Assembly (NCBI RefSeq): GCF_009469765.1
Contig: NZ_SSSQ01000002.1
Coordinates: 310,001 to 374,000, forward strand
Length of the DNA: 64,000 nt
Origin: Dechloromonas hortensis
GTDB taxonomy: Bacteria; Pseudomonadota; Gammaproteobacteria; Burkholderiales; Rhodocyclaceae
Direction: 5' to 3'
The notes beneath the pieces are model-generated. The model did not search any database. It saw nothing but the letters and a program-made list of their open reading frames with translations, and had not been told where the DNA came from. Of the stretch, positions 34,836 to 43,445 are shown piece by piece; the stretch's first letter is position 1, and each line of letters begins with the position of its first letter. The position numbers and the translations under genes are program-made.

Positions 34836-35176
34836 TTCAGTTCCTCCGCATAGGTTTCCGGGCTGAAGCCGACCAGCAACTGCTCGCCGCTGTCGAGCAC
34901 CGGGCGCTTGATCAGGCTCGGGTATTGCGCCATCAACTGCAACGCCTTGGCGGCATCGACGTCGGCCCGCTCTTCGTCGGTCAGCTTCTTCCACATCAGG
35001 CCGCGCCGGTTGAGCAGCTTTTCCCAGCCGGCCCGCGCATTCCAGTCGGCCAGATGCGCCGCGGCGACGCCGGCCTTCTTGTAGTCGTGAAATTCATAGG
35101 CGACGCCATTTTCTTCCAGCCAGGTGAAGGCCTTCTTCATGGTGTCGCAATTCTTGATGCCAAAAACCTTGATCAT
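34832..35176 (-). CDS. ArsC/Spx-family protein (YffB-like)
   Basis: A 114-residue thioredoxin-fold protein: MIKVFGIKNCDTMKKAFTWLEENGVAYEFHDYKK, WEKLLNRRGLMWKKL, and SLIKRPVLDSGEQLLVGFSPETY. Only one N-terminal Cys (C10) is present. It belongs with YffB, which resembles arsenate reductase but prefers glutathione chemistry and has no fixed role. It is the first gene of a coupled unit with hslO and the histidine kinase. Confidence 0.88.
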   Translation of the reverse strand: MIKVFGIKNCDTMKKAFTWLEENGVAYEFHDYKKAGVAAAHLADWNARAGWEKLLNRRGLMWKKLTDEERADVDAAKALQLMAQYPSLIKRPVLDSGEQLLVGFSPETYAEELK

Positions 35177-35254
35177 CGCTGCCAGTGTTCGTTCGAAAAA
35201 ACGAATGATAGCAGCCTGTCCGCCGCCCACCGCGGCGGCGGAAAATACCTCGGG

Positions 35255-36577
35255 CTAGCGGAACTCGAAGGCTTCGCGGTGGAAGGCGCTGTGGGGCAGG
35301 CCGCTGCCGATCAACTGGCGGCCGAGGGCGCGTCCCCAGGCGGCCGGGCCGCAGAACCAGACGCTGCTGCCGGGCTTGAGGCAGGCCTCGATCTCGGCCG
35401 GGTCGAGCGGGCCGTCATGTTCGGTCAGGCGCCGGTGCAGGCGAACGCCGGCCTTGCGGCACAGTGCTTCCAGTTGATCGGGAAAGGTCGTGGCGTGGGC
35501 GGTGCAGTAGAAGAAGTCGGTATCGGCTGCGGCCGGCGGGTTGGCCGCCCGTTCATCGAGCCGGGCGAGGAAAGGGGTGATGCCGATGCCACCGGCGACC
35601 CAGATTTGCGGCGCCGGCTGAGTGCTGCGGTCGACGTGCTCCTGGGCGGCAAAATCGAATTGCCCGTAAGGCCCTTCCAGGGTCAGCATCTGGCCGCTGC
35701 GCAGCAGGTTGGGCAGTTGCGCCGTGAAGTCACCGAGCGCCTTGACGGCCAGCGTCAGCGTACCGTCGGCTGCCTGCCAGGCCGAGGCGATGGTGAAAGG
35801 ATGGGCGCCTTCGCCGGATTCGCCGAAGTCGGCGAACAGGAACTGGCCGGCGCGATGCCCCGGCCAGGGCGCCAGCGGCCGGCAGACGATTTCCAGCAAC
35901 TGCCCTTGATGGCGGTGCAGCGCTTCGATTCGGGCCGGGTATTGGCGCCGGCGGCCGATCCGCCCGCTCAGCGAGAGCAGGGCGGCGATGACGCCGGTTG
36001 CGGCTAGGGCCACCGTCAGCCAGCCGAGCGGCTGGCGCCAGAAGGTGGCGGGCATCAGCATCAGGCCATGGAAGACGCCGGCCAGGAAAACCAGGCCGAA
36101 AGCCTTGTGCACCAGCCTGAACCAGCGGTAGGGAATGCGCCGGATGAGGGCGATGACGACCATGCCGAGCAGAATGTAGCCGGCCCAATCGCCGACGTCC
36201 TTGGCCAGGTCGATCCAGACGTCGGGCGGGCCTTTCGGGCCGCGCCCCCGCGGCGCCAGCAGGCCGGCCTTGGCCAGTTTCTTGGGCAGCCATTCGCTCA
36301 TCCAGTGGCTGAAAACGAGAACGCCGCTGCCGATGCCGATGTATTTGTGCAGGCGATAAAGCTTGTCGAGGCCGCCGAAGCGCTGTTCCAGCCAGCCCGG
36401 GCGGGTGGCGAGCAGCATGCCGGCGCTCATCCACCACAAAGCAAGGACGCCGGAGAGGATGACGACGGCCCGGCGCCAGTCCCAGAAACCGAGATTGGCG
36501 GCGAGCAGGTCGGGCAAAACGAAAATGGCCCAGAGTCCGAGCGGGAGCAGGGCGAGCAGTAACAGCGGGCGTTTCAT
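35255..36577 (-). CDS. Ferric-reductase-like transmembrane oxidoreductase
   Basis: A 440-residue membrane flavoprotein. Residues 1-220 hold about seven helices with heme-ligand His residues (LYRLHKYIGIGSG, FSHWMSEWLP, FRLVHKAFG, GVFHGLM), the ferric reductase/NOX fold. The C-terminal part is an FAD/NAD(P)H-binding ferredoxin-reductase module: GQFLFADF, HPFTIASAW, LEGPYGQF, WVAGGIGITPFLARL, WFCGPAAWG. It moves electrons across the membrane to iron, oxygen or another acceptor. The start is MKRPLLLL. An inverted repeat lies right before it. Confidence 0.88.
   Translation of the reverse strand: MKRPLLLLALLPLGLWAIFVLPDLLAANLGFWDWRRAVVILSGVLALWWMSAGMLLATRPGWLEQRFGGLDKLYRLHKYIGIGSGVLVFSHWMSEWLPKKLAKAGLLAPRGRGPKGPPDVWIDLAKDVGDWAGYILLGMVVIALIRRIPYRWFRLVHKAFGLVFLAGVFHGLMLMPATFWRQPLGWLTVALAATGVIAALLSLSGRIGRRRQYPARIEALHRHQGQLLEIVCRPLAPWPGHRAGQFLFADFGESGEGAHPFTIASAWQAADGTLTLAVKALGDFTAQLPNLLRSGQMLTLEGPYGQFDFAAQEHVDRSTQPAPQIWVAGGIGITPFLARLDERAANPPAAADTDFFYCTAHATTFPDQLEALCRKAGVRLHRRLTEHDGPLDPAEIEACLKPGSSVWFCGPAAWGRALGRQLIGSGLPHSAFHREAFEFR
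35625..35660 (+). repeat. Uptake-signal-like repeat, copy 4 (inside the ferric-reductase-like gene)
   Basis: Exact core CTGCGGTCGAC (35625-35635); the A-tracts lie further off than in other copies (GGCAAAATCGAATT from 35648). Fully within coding sequence on the opposite strand. Confidence 0.6.
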
Positions 36578-36588
36578 GATGGGATTTC

Positions 36589-36616
36589 GTACAGTTTTTT
36601 GAAGGGTGAACTGTAC
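36589..36616. promoter_or_regulatory. Inverted repeat upstream of the ferric-reductase-like gene
   Basis: Perfect 8-bp arms GTACAGTT and AACTGTAC separated by 12 bp, starting 11 bases before the ATG. It could be an operator over the transcription start or a leader hairpin. No regulator gene is adjacent. Confidence 0.55.
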
Positions 36617-37075
36617 GCCGCCAGCATGTAAAAAGATGTTGGTTGGCTGTCGCCAGATGTAAGCAAATGCAACCCGCCCGCCGTTGCGGCGAGCAAACAA
36701 CATGGGTTATTTCCAGATGGCCAAAGCCATTGGCAACAAAAGAGAAGGCCCTCGGGGCTATACGCCAAACCAAGGGCCTTGCCAGCAGTTACTTCAAATC
36801 ACCCTCCACGCTCTCACTCCGTAGAGCGTTTCAGCCAAGAGCATGAACTGATGCGATTCATCTTGCTGGTAATTATTAGGCTGGAGAAACCGGGTGGAGT
36901 TCCGGTATTTTTTTATTTACTTCACGTTTAACCGTCGCCCCTGAGCCTGAGCGTTGTCATTGCCCTTGGTGGCATCTTCAACGAAGCTGCCTCAAGCGGT
37001 CCTTAATGTGTTCGGTACAATTTGGCTATGCCCGGTGTCAGCACAAAAAATTTGATAATGCCCAGGCTTCGGCGG
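36617..37075. other. Lower-GC gap without convincing gene
   Basis: The stretch is visibly richer in A/T than its surroundings. It contains an 8-bp inverted repeat AAGGCCCT/AGGGCCTT (36745-36752 and 36773-36780) with a 20-nt loop but no T-run. A 67-codon plus-strand frame (36643-36846) has no ribosome binding site and is not called. Nothing else is recognised. Confidence 0.4.
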
Positions 37076-37351
37076 TCATGATTGCGCCTCAGGCTGCAGC
37101 AGTGCCATCACTTCCGGCTGAACACGCTCAAGCTCGGCGAGTACCTCTGGCGGCACCTTGTCGTTTTCAATGAACTTCTCGGTGTCGGTCGCCGAAGAAC
37201 GTGGCGCGGCATCCTCGAGGACCAGATCGAATTCTTTATCCAGACTTACCGTAAACAGCCAGTCGGTTTTTCCGTCCAAGTTGATGCGTATGACCACGTC
37301 TCTATAGTCTTCAGCGTCATTGGAAACAGTCACCTGAGTTTTCTTTGCCAT
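37076..37351 (-). CDS. Unknown small acidic protein (91 aa)
   Basis: The protein MAKKTQVTVSND... is soluble, acidic at its C-terminus (EKFIENDKVPPEVLAELERVQPEVMALLQPEA) and has a beta-rich middle (RDVVIRINLDGKTDWLFTVSLDKEFDLVLED). No family recognised. AAAGGATG precedes the chosen ATG by ten bases; an ATG nine bases upstream is too close to it. The surrounding low GC suggests transfer. Confidence 0.6.
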   Translation of the reverse strand: MAKKTQVTVSNDAEDYRDVVIRINLDGKTDWLFTVSLDKEFDLVLEDAAPRSSATDTEKFIENDKVPPEVLAELERVQPEVMALLQPEAQS

Positions 37352-37649
37352 GATGAACATCCTTTCGCCTGATGGCATCTCTTGAAAGCTCAGTTTACCT
37401 GACTGCATCTTAAGCGGCTTTTATCGGGCAGAAATCGGCAAGTTGCTGCCTGTCGCCACCCGAAACGCATAGCGGTATCGTTCCAACTTTCGGCCCAAGA
37501 GCGGACACGAGGTTCTTTTTGGTCATGAGGCTTTAGCGGCCGAATCTAGTCCTTGTTTTATCAGGCCAAGGCGGTGTTGGCTAATCTTCAGTCGGTAGTG
37601 TGATTAACTGAGGCTAGTATGTTTTGAGCCATACAGGGTTGGGAATTTC

Positions 37650-37964
37650 GTGAATTTGTTAAGCCCACTAATGCCGCTCTGTGCCTTATTAGCAGGGTGC
37701 GCTTTCAATTCCGATGCCTCGGTTACTCTTGGCTTCAGGGGTAGTCCGGCATGGATTGAAGGTGCGCCTCGGCAGGACGTTGAGGCGTATTTTGACCGGA
37801 TACCTGTCACTGAACTTTGCTGGTCTTCATATTACGAAAGCGGCGCTGAAAAAGGGCGGATTCGGCGTGAAGTGATACTTTCCGAGATTGAGCGTAGCTT
37901 CGAACGCAGAGGACTAAATTCCAGCGCCTGCGAAAATTACCCCCCTCTTAATCGCCAGAGATGA
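37650..37964 (+). CDS. Unknown small lipoprotein
   Basis: A 104-residue protein with lipobox LLAGC (Cys at about residue 17) after a short hydrophobic signal. The mature part has two further cysteines (ELCWSSYYES, SSACENYP) and no known domain. The GTG start (MNLLSPLMPLCALLAGC) gives a normal signal; an ATG seven codons in would give a very short one. The gene sits in a lower-GC stretch and ends before a strong terminator. Confidence 0.6.
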   Translation: MNLLSPLMPLCALLAGCAFNSDASVTLGFRGSPAWIEGAPRQDVEAYFDRIPVTELCWSSYYESGAEKGRIRREVILSEIERSFERRGLNSSACENYPPLNRQR

Positions 37965-38082
37965 ACATGGCAATGTCCAGAATTTGACCATTCCGGACAT
38001 CAGCGTTGCAATCGTCATCAGGCCGCTGAAGGCACGAAGCGGTAGTTACTGCAACTTACCAACGAGTACCAGCAAGCAAAAA

Positions 38083-38107
38083 GGCGGCTTTGCAGCCGCC
38101 TTTTTTT
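38083..38107. terminator. Strong, probably bidirectional terminator
   Basis: Seven-bp stem GGCGGCT/AGCCGCC with loop TTGC is followed by seven T on the plus strand and preceded by five A. It can therefore end both the lipoprotein transcript and the convergent tex gene. Confidence 0.88.
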
Positions 38108-38131
38108 GCCGATTTTACCGGTCGACCGCAG
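38104..38131 (-). repeat. Uptake-signal-like repeat, copy 5
   Basis: Minus-strand exact core CTGCGGTCGAC (plus-strand GTCGACCGCAG, 38121-38131), then CGGT, AAAAT, CGGC and AAAAAAA. The second A-tract is the T-run of the terminator, so repeat and terminator overlap. Confidence 0.75.
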
Positions 38132-38161
38132 GGGCGGCCTTGGCGCCCCGGGGCGTAGCGA

Positions 38162-40480
38162 TTACTTCTTCAGCTTGGCGAAGGCGGCGGCCATCGCGTT
38201 GCCGGACGGGGCCGGGCCGCTGCTCCTTTGTTGTTGGCGAGGGTTCGCGGCGCCGCGGCTGGTCGGGGCGTTGTCGTGGCGTTTGGCCTGGGTCGGTTCG
38301 TCGCCCATGCGCATGGTCAGCGCGATGCGCTGGCGTTGCAGGTCGACTTCGAGCACCTTGACCTTGACGATCTGGCCGGCCTTGACCACTTCGTGCGGGT
38401 CCTTGACGAAGGTGTTGGAGAGCGCCGAGACGTGCACCAGGCCGTCCTGATGGACGCCGATATCGACGAAGGCACCGAAGGCGGCGACGTTGGTGACAAC
38501 GCCTTCGAGGATCATGCCCGGCCGCAGGTCGCCGACCTTTTCGACGCCGTCGGCGAAAGTCGCCGTCTTGAACTCGGGGCGCGGGTCGCGGCCCGGTTTT
38601 TCCAGTTCCTTGAAAATGTCCTGCACGGTCGGCAGACCGAAGCGCTCGTCGGTGTATTTGGCCGGATTGAGGCCTTTCAGGGCGCGGCTGTCGCCGAGGA
38701 TTTCCTTAATCGACTTCTTCAGGTCGACAATGATCTTTTCGACGACCGGGTAGGCTTCCGGGTGCACCGAAGAACTGTCGAGCGGGTTGTCGCCGTTCGG
38801 CACGCGCAGGAAGCCGGCGGCCTGTTCGAAAGTCTTGTCGCCGAGGCGCGGGACTTTCTTCAGCTCGTTGCGGCTCTTGAAGGCGCCGTTGCTGTCGCGA
38901 TAGCTGACGATATTGGCGGCCAGCCCGGCGTTCAGCCCGGAGATGCGGGTGAGCAGCGGAATTGACGCGGTGTTGACGTCTACGCCAACGGCATTGACGC
39001 AGTCTTCGACGACGGCGTCGAGGTTGCGCGCCAGCTTGGTCTGCGAGACGTCGTGCTGGTACTGGCCGACACCGATCGACTTCGGTTCGATCTTGACCAG
39101 TTCTGCCAGCGGGTCCTGCAGGCGACGGGCAATCGACACTGCACCACGAATTGAGACGTCGAGATCGGGGAATTCCTTGGCGGCGAATTCGGAGGCGGAG
39201 TAGACCGAGGCGCCGGCTTCGGAGACGACGATCTTTTGCAGCCGGGCTTCCGGATACTTCTTCATGACGTCCTGCACCAGCTTGTCGGTTTCGCGGCTGG
39301 CCGTGCCGTTGCCGATGGCAACCAGCGACACGCCGTGTGCCGAGGCCAGGCGGGCGATGGTCGAGATTGACCCGGCCCAGTCGCAGCGCGGTTCGTGCGG
39401 GTAGATGGTGGCGGTGTCGAGCAGCTTGCCGGTGGCGTCGACGACGGCGATCTTGCAGCCGGTGCGGATGCCCGGGTCGATGCCCATCGTCACGTGCTGG
39501 CCGGCCGGGGCAGCGAGCAGCAGGTCTTTCAGGTTGCGGCCGAAGACGCGGATTGCTTCTTCCTCGGCGCGCTCACGCAGCTCGTTCATCAGTTCGAGTT
39601 CGAGGTGGGTATAAACCTTGACCTTCCAGGTCCAGCGCACCGTATCGGCCAGCCACTTGTCGGCCGGGCGGCCCTGTGCCTTGATGCCGAAGCGGGCGGC
39701 GATACGCTGTTCGCACGGATTGGGGCCGGGCTTGATGTTTTCTTCGTCGAGTTCCGAATCGAGCACCAGGGCGACCTGCAGCATGCCTTCGTTGCGACCG
39801 CGGAGCAGGGCGAGCGCGCGGTGCGACGGCATGCTGGCAATCGGCTCGGCGAAGTCGAACCAGTCGCGGAACTTGGCGCCTTCGGTTTCCTTGCCTTCGA
39901 CGACGGTCGACCGGACGTGGCCGTGTTCATTCAGGTATTCGCGCAGGGTTTGCAACAGCAGAGCATCTTCGGCGAACTTTTCCATCAGGATCTGGCGGGC
40001 GCCGTCGAGCACCGCGCGGGCGTCGGCAAAGCCGGCCTCGGCGTTGATGAACTTCTCGGCTTCGTCATCCGGCGTCAGGTTCGGGTCGTCGAGCAGGCCG
40101 AGGGCGAGCGGCTCGATGCCGGCTTCGCGGGCGATCTGCGCCTTGGTCCGGCGCTTCTGCTTGTATGGCAGGTACAAATCTTCCAGGCGCTGCTTGGTTT
40201 CGGCATCGCTGATCTCGGCTTTCAGTTCCGGCGTCAGCTTGCCCTGTTCCTCGATGCTGGCCAGGATGGCGCTACGGCGATCTTCCAGGTCGCGCAGGTA
40301 GGTCAGGCGCTCTTCGAGGTTGCGCAACTGGGTGTCGTCCAGGCCATCGGTGGCCTCCTTGCGGTAGCGCGAGATGAAGGGCACGGTGGCGCCTTCGTCG
40401 AGCAGGGCGATGGCGGCGTTGACCTGGGCCGGGCGGACGCCCAGCTCGATGGCGATGCGATGTTCTATCGGTGGCAGCAT
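38162..40480 (-). CDS. tex: Transcription accessory protein Tex (S1 RNA-binding)
   Basis: A 772-residue Tex/Spt6-like protein. The N-terminal helical region has [28 protein letters not shown] sequence. A YqgF-like domain ([30 protein letters not shown]) and helix-hairpin-helix repeats ([19 protein letters not shown]) follow. The C-terminal S1 domain begins at [30 protein letters not shown]. The tail is basic and low-complexity. It binds nucleic acid and affects transcription; length and domain order are normal. Confidence 0.96.
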   Translation of the reverse strand: MLPPIEHRIAIELGVRPAQVNAAIALLDEGATVPFISRYRKEATDGLDDTQLRNLEERLTYLRDLEDRRSAILASIEEQGKLTPELKAEISDAETKQRLEDLYLPYKQKRRTKAQIAREAGIEPLALGLLDDPNLTPDDEAEKFINAEAGFADARAVLDGARQILMEKFAEDALLLQTLREYLNEHGHVRSTVVEGKETEGAKFRDWFDFAEPIASMPSHRALALLRGRNEGMLQVALVLDSELDEENIKPGPNPCEQRIAARFGIKAQGRPADKWLADTVRWTWKVKVYTHLELELMNELRERAEEEAIRVFGRNLKDLLLAAPAGQHVTMGIDPGIRTGCKIAVVDATGKLLDTATIYPHEPRCDWAGSISTIARLASAHGVSLVAIGNGTASRETDKLVQDVMKKYPEARLQKIVVSEAGASVYSASEFAAKEFPDLDVSIRGAVSIARRLQDPLAELVKIEPKSIGVGQYQHDVSQTKLARNLDAVVEDCVNAVGVDVNTASIPLLTRISGLNAGLAANIVSYRDSNGAFKSRNELKKVPRLGDKTFEQAAGFLRVPNGDNPLDSSSVHPEAYPVVEKIIVDLKKSIKEILGDSRALKGLNPAKYTDERFGLPTVQDIFKELEKPGRDPRPEFKTATFADGVEKVGDLRPGMILEGVVTNVAAFGAFVDIGVHQDGLVHVSALSNTFVKDPHEVVKAGQIVKVKVLEVDLQRQRIALTMRMGDEPTQAKRHDNAPTSRGAANPRQQQRSSGPAPSGNAMAAAFAKLKK

Positions 40481-40600
40481 GGGTGCGGCAGTGCAGCAAA
40501 AAAGGGGGGTGAACTATGCGCAATCCGGGCCGAAAATACAACAGCGTTTCATTGGTGTAGCATGCTGAGCAGAAGTATTTCAATGACAAGGAGGAACAAG

Positions 40601-41044
40601 ATGAAAGTTGAAACCTATTTGTTCGGCGCCGTCGAAATCAGCCCGGAAAAAGTCATCAACTTCCCGAGCGGCCTGGTCGGCTTCGAGGAAAGCAAGCGCT
40701 ACACGCTGGTCCACGAAGACGACAAGGCCGAGGCGGCCAGCTTCACGCTGCAGTCGCTGGACGATCCCAACCTGGCCTTCCAGATCGTCGATCCGGCAAC
40801 GCTGGGCTTCAATTATGAACTGCTGTTGAGCGATGCCGAGAATGCGCTGCTGCAGTCGCCGGCGACCGAGGACATCGCGGTGATGCAGTTGCTGTTCAAG
40901 AAGGAAGTCGATGGCAAGGCGGTGATCAGCCCCAATTTGCGGGCACCGCTGGTCATCAACACGCGGGCCCGGGTCGGCCTGCAGAAGGTGATGGAATCGC
41001 TGCGCCCGAACATCACACTGTCCAATCTGTCGAGCGCCGTCTGA
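40601..41044 (+). CDS. fliW: Flagellar assembly factor FliW
   Basis: A 147-residue Fli[47 protein letters not shown], and [20 protein letters not shown]. FliW binds flagellin and antagonises the translation repressor CsrA. AAGGAGG lies before the ATG. No flagellar or csrA gene is next to it here; it stands between tex and the carbonic anhydrase gene. Confidence 0.94.
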   Translation: MKVETYLFGAVEISPEKVINFPSGLVGFEESKRYTLVHEDDKAEAASFTLQSLDDPNLAFQIVDPATLGFNYELLLSDAENALLQSPATEDIAVMQLLFKKEVDGKAVISPNLRAPLVINTRARVGLQKVMESLRPNITLSNLSSAV

Positions 41045-41091
41045 ACCTCGACCGCGCTTGAAAATGTGGGGCTGCGGCCCCGCGTTGTCGT

Positions 41092-41613
41092 TTACAGCGG
41101 GCTCAGCGTCGAGCGGTAACGGCCGGCGTTATCGACGTAGTGTTCGGCTGACTTTTGCAGATTGGCGACCTCGGCGTCGCTCAGTTCGCGCACCACCTTG
41201 CCCGGCGAGCCGACGATCAGCACGCGGTCGGGAAAGACCTTGCCTTCCGGAATCAGCGTGTTGGCGCCAACGATGCAACCTTTGCCGATCACCGCCCGGT
41301 TGAGGATCACCGAGCCGATCCCGATCAGGCTGCCGTCGCCGACCGTGCAGCCGTGCAGCATGACGAGATGGCCGACGGTGACGTTGTTGCCGATGTGCAT
41401 CGGCACCCCTTCGTCGGTATGCAGCACGGAGCCATCCTGGATATTGGTGTTGTCGCCGATGTGAATCGGGTCGTTGTCGCCGCGCAGCGTGGCGTTGAAC
41501 CAGATCGAAGCGTTGGCGCCGAGCCGGATGTCGCCGATCACTGTGGCATTGGGGGCAACCCAGGCGTTTTCACCGAGTTGGGGCTGTTTGTCGCCGAGGC
41601 GGAACAGGGGCAT
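41092..41613 (-). CDS. Gamma carbonic anhydrase family protein
   Basis: A 173-residue left-handed beta-helix protein with hexapeptide repeats: [50 protein letters not shown], then [24 protein letters not shown]. The three His that bind zinc or iron are present ([13 protein letters not shown]). Members (CaiE/YrdA-like) may hydrate CO2 or serve other roles. The start MPLFRLGDK is chosen; the longer frame upstream runs through the repeat and non-coding DNA. Confidence 0.93.
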   Translation of the reverse strand: MPLFRLGDKQPQLGENAWVAPNATVIGDIRLGANASIWFNATLRGDNDPIHIGDNTNIQDGSVLHTDEGVPMHIGNNVTVGHLVMLHGCTVGDGSLIGIGSVILNRAVIGKGCIVGANTLIPEGKVFPDRVLIVGSPGKVVRELSDAEVANLQKSAEHYVDNAGRYRSTLSPL

Positions 41614-41626
41614 GTCGTCTCCATTT

Positions 41627-41661
41627 TCTGAAAATTGGCCATTTTGCGGTGTCGACCGCAG
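41627..41661 (-). repeat. Uptake-signal-like repeat, copy 6
   Basis: Minus-strand exact core CTGCGGTCGAC (plus-strand 41651-41661), then ACCGC, AAAAT, GGCC and AATTTT. It lies upstream of the carbonic anhydrase gene. Confidence 0.75.
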
Positions 41662-41832
41662 GCATGGCCCGATTCTACGGCGGCGGCTGATGCGGACCCA
41701 AGCGGATGAGCTTTCAGTCGCCCCGGTCATTTTATTCCTTGGACATTTTCGCCTTCGTTTCCTAAGCTCAAACGACGGGGCCGCCGGCTCGGTGTGCCTG
41801 ATTCAAGTCGCTCTGCCGAAGAGGAGAACACG

Positions 41833-42231
41833 ATGATTCCCTGGTTCTGGATTTGGTCTCCGCAGTTGCATTACCCGTGGAGCGGCAGCGTTGCCCAGCA
41901 GATCGAGCCGAATACCAACTGGTTTTTCGACGCGATATTGCCAACCTCTGGTGTTGCCCGGATCGAGAAAAAAGCTTTCGAGCGCGCCTCCTACGGCAAG
42001 CAGCTCGGGCTGATTACCGAAGTCCTGCTTGAGTTGAGCGCGAAGGGCAAGATCGACTCGGCCAAGGTGACGAAGTCGCTTAAAGATCTGCGCCAGATTC
42101 ATGACGATATCGAGACGCTGAAGAAAAAGGAGTTCGCCGCCACGGCGCGCAGCATCGCCGACGATATCGAACGCCTGAAGGAGCAAAGTCCGGCCGAGTA
42201 CGCCTTGCTGATGCAACGTCTCGGCCGTTGA
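41833..42231 (+). CDS. Unknown protein, first gene of the endolysin/tail-tube cassette
   Basis: A 132-residue protein. The N-terminus is strikingly aromatic (MIPWFWIWSPQLHYPWSG, then NTNWFFDAI). The rest is a charged helical region likely to form a coiled coil (IHDDIETLKKKEFAATARSIADDIERLKEQ). No signal peptide is evident. GAGGAGA lies before the ATG. It is followed after 26 bp by the endolysin gene, with the same strong ribosome-binding pattern, so they are co-transcribed. Function unknown. Confidence 0.75.
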   Translation: MIPWFWIWSPQLHYPWSGSVAQQIEPNTNWFFDAILPTSGVARIEKKAFERASYGKQLGLITEVLLELSAKGKIDSAKVTKSLKDLRQIHDDIETLKKKEFAATARSIADDIERLKEQSPAEYALLMQRLGR

Positions 42232-42257
42232 TTATCAGTCGACCGGAGGAGAAAACC

Positions 42258-42893
42258 ATGCAGATCAGCGAGCAAGTCATCCGCAATGCACTGCCACTCT
42301 GTCGCGACCCGGCCGGCTGGGCGCCGGTGCTATCGGCGGCCATGCAGCGTTACGAGATCAACACGCCGGCTCGCATCGCCAGCTTTCTGGCGCAGACGGG
42401 GCACGAGTCGGGGCAGTTCAACCGCCTGGTCGAAAGCCTCTATTACACGACCCCGCAACGCCTGATGAAGGTCTGGCCGAAGCGCTTTCCGAGTGAGGCA
42501 ATTGCCGCGCCTTACGTCAAGAACGAGGAACGCCTGGCAAATTATGTCTATGCCAATCGTCTCGGCAACGGCGACGCGCGCTCCGGCGACGGCTACAAGT
42601 ACCGCGGTCGCGGCCTGATTCAGGTCACCGGACGGAGCAATTACGCCGCCTGCGCCAAGGCGCTCGACCTCGATCTGCTGAATGATCCGGGGCTGCTCAT
42701 CCAGCCGCAGTATGCCGCCCTCAGCGCCGCCTGGTTCTGGAACTCACGGGGCTTGAATGCGCTGGCCGACGACCGGACCGGCGATGACGATCTCGAGGAT
42801 TTCACAGTCATTACCCGCTCCATCAACGGTGGTACGCAGGGCTTGAAAGAACGGCTGGCGCTGCTCAATGCACTTGAGCGTCAGCTCGCCTGA
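42258..42893 (+). CDS. GH19-family endolysin/chitinase-like muramidase
   Basis: A 211-residue enzyme of the glycoside hydrolase 19 family. ASFLAQTGHESGQFNRLVESLYY holds the catalytic Glu (E50, with E59 nearby); YKYRGRGLIQVTGRSNYAACAKAL and SINGGTQGLKERLALLNALE are also diagnostic. Phage and tailocin endolysins of this type cleave peptidoglycan. No signal peptide is present and no holin gene is seen. GGAGGAG precedes the ATG. The gene lies between the unknown aromatic-rich protein and the tail-tube protein. Confidence 0.9.
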   Translation: MQISEQVIRNALPLCRDPAGWAPVLSAAMQRYEINTPARIASFLAQTGHESGQFNRLVESLYYTTPQRLMKVWPKRFPSEAIAAPYVKNEERLANYVYANRLGNGDARSGDGYKYRGRGLIQVTGRSNYAACAKALDLDLLNDPGLLIQPQYAALSAAWFWNSRGLNALADDRTGDDDLEDFTVITRSINGGTQGLKERLALLNALERQLA

Positions 42894-42988
42894 TGGCCCG
42901 GGCCATGAAAAAACCAGCTGCTTTATCCGCCTCGGCGGCGGGGCGTCGCCCGTCGGTTGTGACTAATCCTAGTAAAGAGGAAAAACAA

Positions 42989-43441
42989 ATGGCGATCTTC
43001 CGGGAAAAGCCCTATACGGGCATCAATTTTGTCGTCGATCTGGGCAATGGCGATGAGTTCGGGCCGGAAAGCGGGTTGTGCGAGGTGGTTTTTCCCGAAG
43101 CCCGTGTGCAGATGCTCGATTACCGTAACGGCAACGACAAGGAGTCGCAACCGCGCAAGCTGCAGACGCTGACCCGTTACGGCAACCTGTTGCTGCGCCG
43201 CGGCGTGATCGGTTCCCTGCTTTGGTATCAATGGTGGAATGCCTTGCGTAACCAGGACATCAAGGCGACCCGCACCATCACTGTCAAACTGCTCAACGAA
43301 GATCGTAGCGAGGTCGTACTGATCTGGAAGTTCTTGCAGGCGAGACCGGTCAATTATCAGGTCTCGCCCCTGAATGCGCTGGGCTTGGAGCCGCTGATCG
43401 AATCCCTGGAAGTTGCCTTCGACCGCTTCGAAATGGAATGA
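42989..43441 (+). CDS. Phage-type tail tube protein (gp19/eCIS inner-tube family)
   Basis: A 150-residue protein with the conserved phage tail-region pattern. FREKPYTGINFVVDLGNG opens it, GLCEVVFPEARVQMLDYRNGNDKESQPRKL is the central block, and GSLLWYQWWNALRNQDIKATRTITVKLLNEDRSEVVLIWKFLQARPVNYQVSPLNALG marks the family. Homologues form the inner tube of contractile tails and extracellular contractile injection systems. AGAGG precedes the chosen ATG. No sheath, baseplate or ATPase gene lies nearby. Confidence 0.86.
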   Translation: MAIFREKPYTGINFVVDLGNGDEFGPESGLCEVVFPEARVQMLDYRNGNDKESQPRKLQTLTRYGNLLLRRGVIGSLLWYQWWNALRNQDIKATRTITVKLLNEDRSEVVLIWKFLQARPVNYQVSPLNALGLEPLIESLEVAFDRFEME

Positions 43442-43445
43442 AGTC

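Noticed and set aside
36745..36780. Inverted repeat AAGGCCCT/AGGGCCTT as terminator or integron attC site
   Set aside because: It lacks a T-run and lacks the conserved ends of attC sites.
36643..36846. 67-codon frame in the low-GC gap
   Set aside because: No ribosome binding site, no recognisable domain and no neighbour support.
39395..40600. Long plus-strand extension ahead of FliW
   Set aside because: It is the antisense of tex. FliW has a clear ribosome binding site and start at 40601.
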